From the NCBI GenBank assembly GCA_026997215.1, contig JALWJP010000067.1, forward strand, positions 1 through 5,213: DNA of 5,213 nt. Direction: 5' to 3'. Shown here piece after piece: positions 3,807-5,213 of the stretch. Numbering within the stretch: the first letter of the stretch is position 1; the number at the start of each line of letters is the position of its first letter. A program made the position numbers and the translations under genes. Under the pieces are notes generated by a model. That model saw only the letters and a list, made by a program, of their open reading frames with translations, was not told the origin of the DNA and made no database searches. The stretch comes from Nanobdellati archaeon. Its GTDB lineage: Archaea > EX4484-52 > JAADEF01.

Positions 3807-5213
3807 ATGAAAAAAATAATTAAAGCTATGGTTTTGTTTATAGCTTTAATATATGTAAGTTATGCATCTGTAAATCCAAATAATGATTGGTTACCTGTTC
3901 AACAAATTGCAAAAAGTTATAATGATCTTAAATCTATAGATGATAATTACAACGGTATCGTAGATATAGCAGAGAGCCTAAACGGATTTACAGATAAAGA
4001 TTTCTTGAAAGTTCAAGGAGGCATACTTAAAGGAAACCTTTATTTATATTACGGCTTAGGAAAGATAGTCGATATGGATAATCTCAACTATTTTGTAGAT
4101 CCAAGTAGTTCTTCTCGCTTTTATTCTTTGTGTCTAGGCGATGGATGTATAAAAAAATGGTCTGAATTAAATAATTACGTCTCCTCAACTAATAATGACT
4201 TATCCTTACTAACGCAGTGGTGTATTGCAGGTGATTGTAATAATGGTTTAAATGCTATGAGTTTGGAAGGTCATCAAATAGGAAATGAAGAAGGAAATAT
4301 ACCCATAATTTCTTCATCTATGACATATAAAAATCTTAAAGTAGGTTATGCAGAAGTATCGAGCAAAATAGGTAATTTAACAGAAAAAGACATACAACCT
4401 CTCTTAAATGAGCATTGCCCTGACAATCAAACAGTTATAGGCTTTGACTATGGAAAAGTAATATGTGCTCCTTCAAACCCTGTAAATTACATAACGAATG
4501 CAGAGATTGAAAAAATTAATATTTCCCTCACAAAATACATAAATAAGAAAGCAGAACTAATAAATAATAATATTTCTTCCCTCAATATTACCCTTTCTGA
4601 AAAAGATAAGAGATTAACAGATGAAATCGCTTTGCTTAGATCCACTATAAACGGTTTAAACAATATTTTCGCTAAAAAAGAAGAAATAAATGCTCTCGAA
4701 AGTTCTTTAAATATTCAAAATAGCAAAATAAAGAATTTAGATGAAAAGATATCTCAAATTCTCCTTAATAAAAAGTGTGAAACAGGAGTTTTAAAGGGAT
4801 TTGATGCTTCTCAAAATCCTCAATGCATCACTTATTCATCTTTAGCGAGTTTATTAAAGCCCTCTTTTGAAAACTACTTTGCTAAGAAAGATGAATTAAA
4901 TAATATAAAGAAATTATATGAAAATAAAATAACAAACATAGAAAGTAAAATTTCTTCTCTTGTAACCAACAAAAAATGTAATAGCGGAGTATTAATAGGC
5001 TTCGATAGTTTTAATAAACCTGTCTGTAAAAATTACAACTCTCTTTCCAGTGCATTAAGTTTTTATATGAAAGAAGACTTACAACCTTCTATGGATCTTC
5101 GTTATGTAAAACAAACAGATTTAAACGTCATATTATCTAATTATTTGAAGAAATCAGAAATACCTCAATGTCATACTGGAGAATTTCTAAGTAATAAATA
5201 TGGAACCTTACAA
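3807..5213 (+). CDS. Secreted fibre-like protein with coiled coils and cysteine-loop repeats (3' end outside window)
   Basis: The frame stays open for 469 codons to the right edge with no stop. Residues 1-20 form a signal peptide (MKKII, a hydrophobic core, then a VSYA-SV cleavage-like site). Residues 60-150 form a head-like region with two C-x4-C loops, Cys109/114 (LCLGDGCIKKW) and Cys139/144 (WCIAGDC). Next come C-x15-C loops at 204/220, 324/340 and 391/407, each with a GFD core; a fourth begins at Cys455. Long heptad-like segments (about 232-322 and 358-388) predict coiled coils. Motifs of the type F/Y-x-K-K-x-E-L/I-N recur at 288, 358, 433 and 446. Such motifs and GFD cysteine loops are familiar from phage tail fibres and bacterial adhesins, where chains often trimerise. 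A role as surface adhesin or appendage is inferred. Five N-glycosylation sequons lie between 190 and 262. No sortase, PGF or membrane anchor is visible, though the C-terminus is missing. Confidence 0.82.
   Translation, partial: MKKIIKAMVLFIALIYVSYASVNPNNDWLPVQQIAKSYNDLKSIDDNYNGIVDIAESLNGFTDKDFLKVQGGILKGNLYLYYGLGKIVDMDNLNYFVDPSSSSRFYSLCLGDGCIKKWSELNNYVSSTNNDLSLLTQWCIAGDCNNGLNAMSLEGHQIGNEEGNIPIISSSMTYKNLKVGYAEVSSKIGNLTEKDIQPLLNEHCPDNQTVIGFDYGKVICAPSNPVNYITNAEIEKINISLTKYINKKAELINNNISSLNITLSEKDKRLTDEIALLRSTINGLNNIFAKKEEINALESSLNIQNSKIKNLDEKISQILLNKKCETGVLKGFDASQNPQCITYSSLASLLKPSFENYFAKKDELNNIKKLYENKITNIESKISSLVTNKKCNSGVLIGFDSFNKPVCKNYNSLSSALSFYMKEDLQPSMDLRYVKQTDLNVILSNYLKKSEIPQCHTGEFLSNKYGTLQ
4416..5213 (+). 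repeat. Protein-level repeat: C-x15-C GFD loops in the fibre-like gene
   Basis: Cysteine loops are encoded at 4416-4466, 4776-4826 and 4977-5027, each with exactly 15 residues between the cysteines and a GFD core. A fourth starts at 5169 and is cut by the window edge. In loops 2 and 3 the second cysteine is followed three residues on by Y-x-S-L-x-S-x-L. The last three loops begin 67 and 64 residues apart with a coiled coil between. The DNA of the copies has diverged clearly, so this is an old protein repeat kept by selection rather than a recent duplication. Confidence 0.75.

Noticed and set aside
4416..5213. A recent tandem duplication or CRISPR-like DNA repeat in the fibre gene.
   Set aside because: The repetition is at protein level only. 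Aligned copies differ widely in DNA sequence and there are no identical repeats with unique spacers.
3807..5213. The fibre gene as part of an integrated virus or prophage.
   Set aside because: Tail-fibre-like motifs alone are not enough. The gene has a signal peptide, sits with membrane-protein genes, shows no obvious change in base composition, and no integrase, capsid, terminase or attachment site is visible.

Overview
The window is strongly AT-rich, gene-dense DNA that is most likely from a low-GC archaeon. The evidence is an archaeal/thermophile-type TtuA/Ncs6 tRNA thiolase, TATA-like boxes about 25-30 bases before several start codons, a mix of apparently leaderless starts and starts with a Shine-Dalgarno site, and small secreted or membrane proteins built on paired cysteines. 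A DPANN-type lineage (Woesearchaeota/Pacearchaeota-like) would fit the lean layout and surface proteins, but this is inference because no rRNA or other phylogenetic marker is present.

Layout. Bases 3-326 are the 3' end of an unrecognised gene entering from the left. Bases 353-1252 encode a D-2-hydroxyacid dehydrogenase of the phosphoglycerate dehydrogenase/glyoxylate reductase type, with a TATA-like box placed for a leaderless message. Bases 1335-1712 encode a small zinc-ribbon membrane protein with a Shine-Dalgarno leader. Bases 1738-2661 encode an intact TtuA/Ncs6 tRNA 2-thiouridine synthase, whose probable promoter lies in the last codons of the zinc-ribbon gene. These first four genes all read rightward.

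The thiolase gene converges on, and overlaps by 4 bp, a minus-strand gene (2658-3380) for a five-helix membrane protein of unknown function. Adjacent AT-rich inverted repeats at the junction may end transcription from both sides. The minus gene diverges across only 35 bp from a rightward pair: a 128-residue single-anchor protein with six regularly spaced cysteines (3416-3802), then, after 4 bp, a long secreted fibre-like protein (3807 to the right edge, cut off). The second gene of the pair has its ribosome binding site over the stop codon of the first.

Reading. The left half is housekeeping (hydroxyacid metabolism, tRNA modification). The right half, 2658-5213, looks like a cell-envelope locus: a polytopic membrane protein, a membrane-tethered cysteine-hairpin protein and a secreted, coiled-coil, disulfide-looped fibre with repeats resembling those of phage tail fibres and bacterial adhesins. 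This right half is the part that may be undescribed. No tRNA, rRNA, CRISPR array, insertion sequence or riboswitch was seen, and no gap between genes exceeds about 80 bases.
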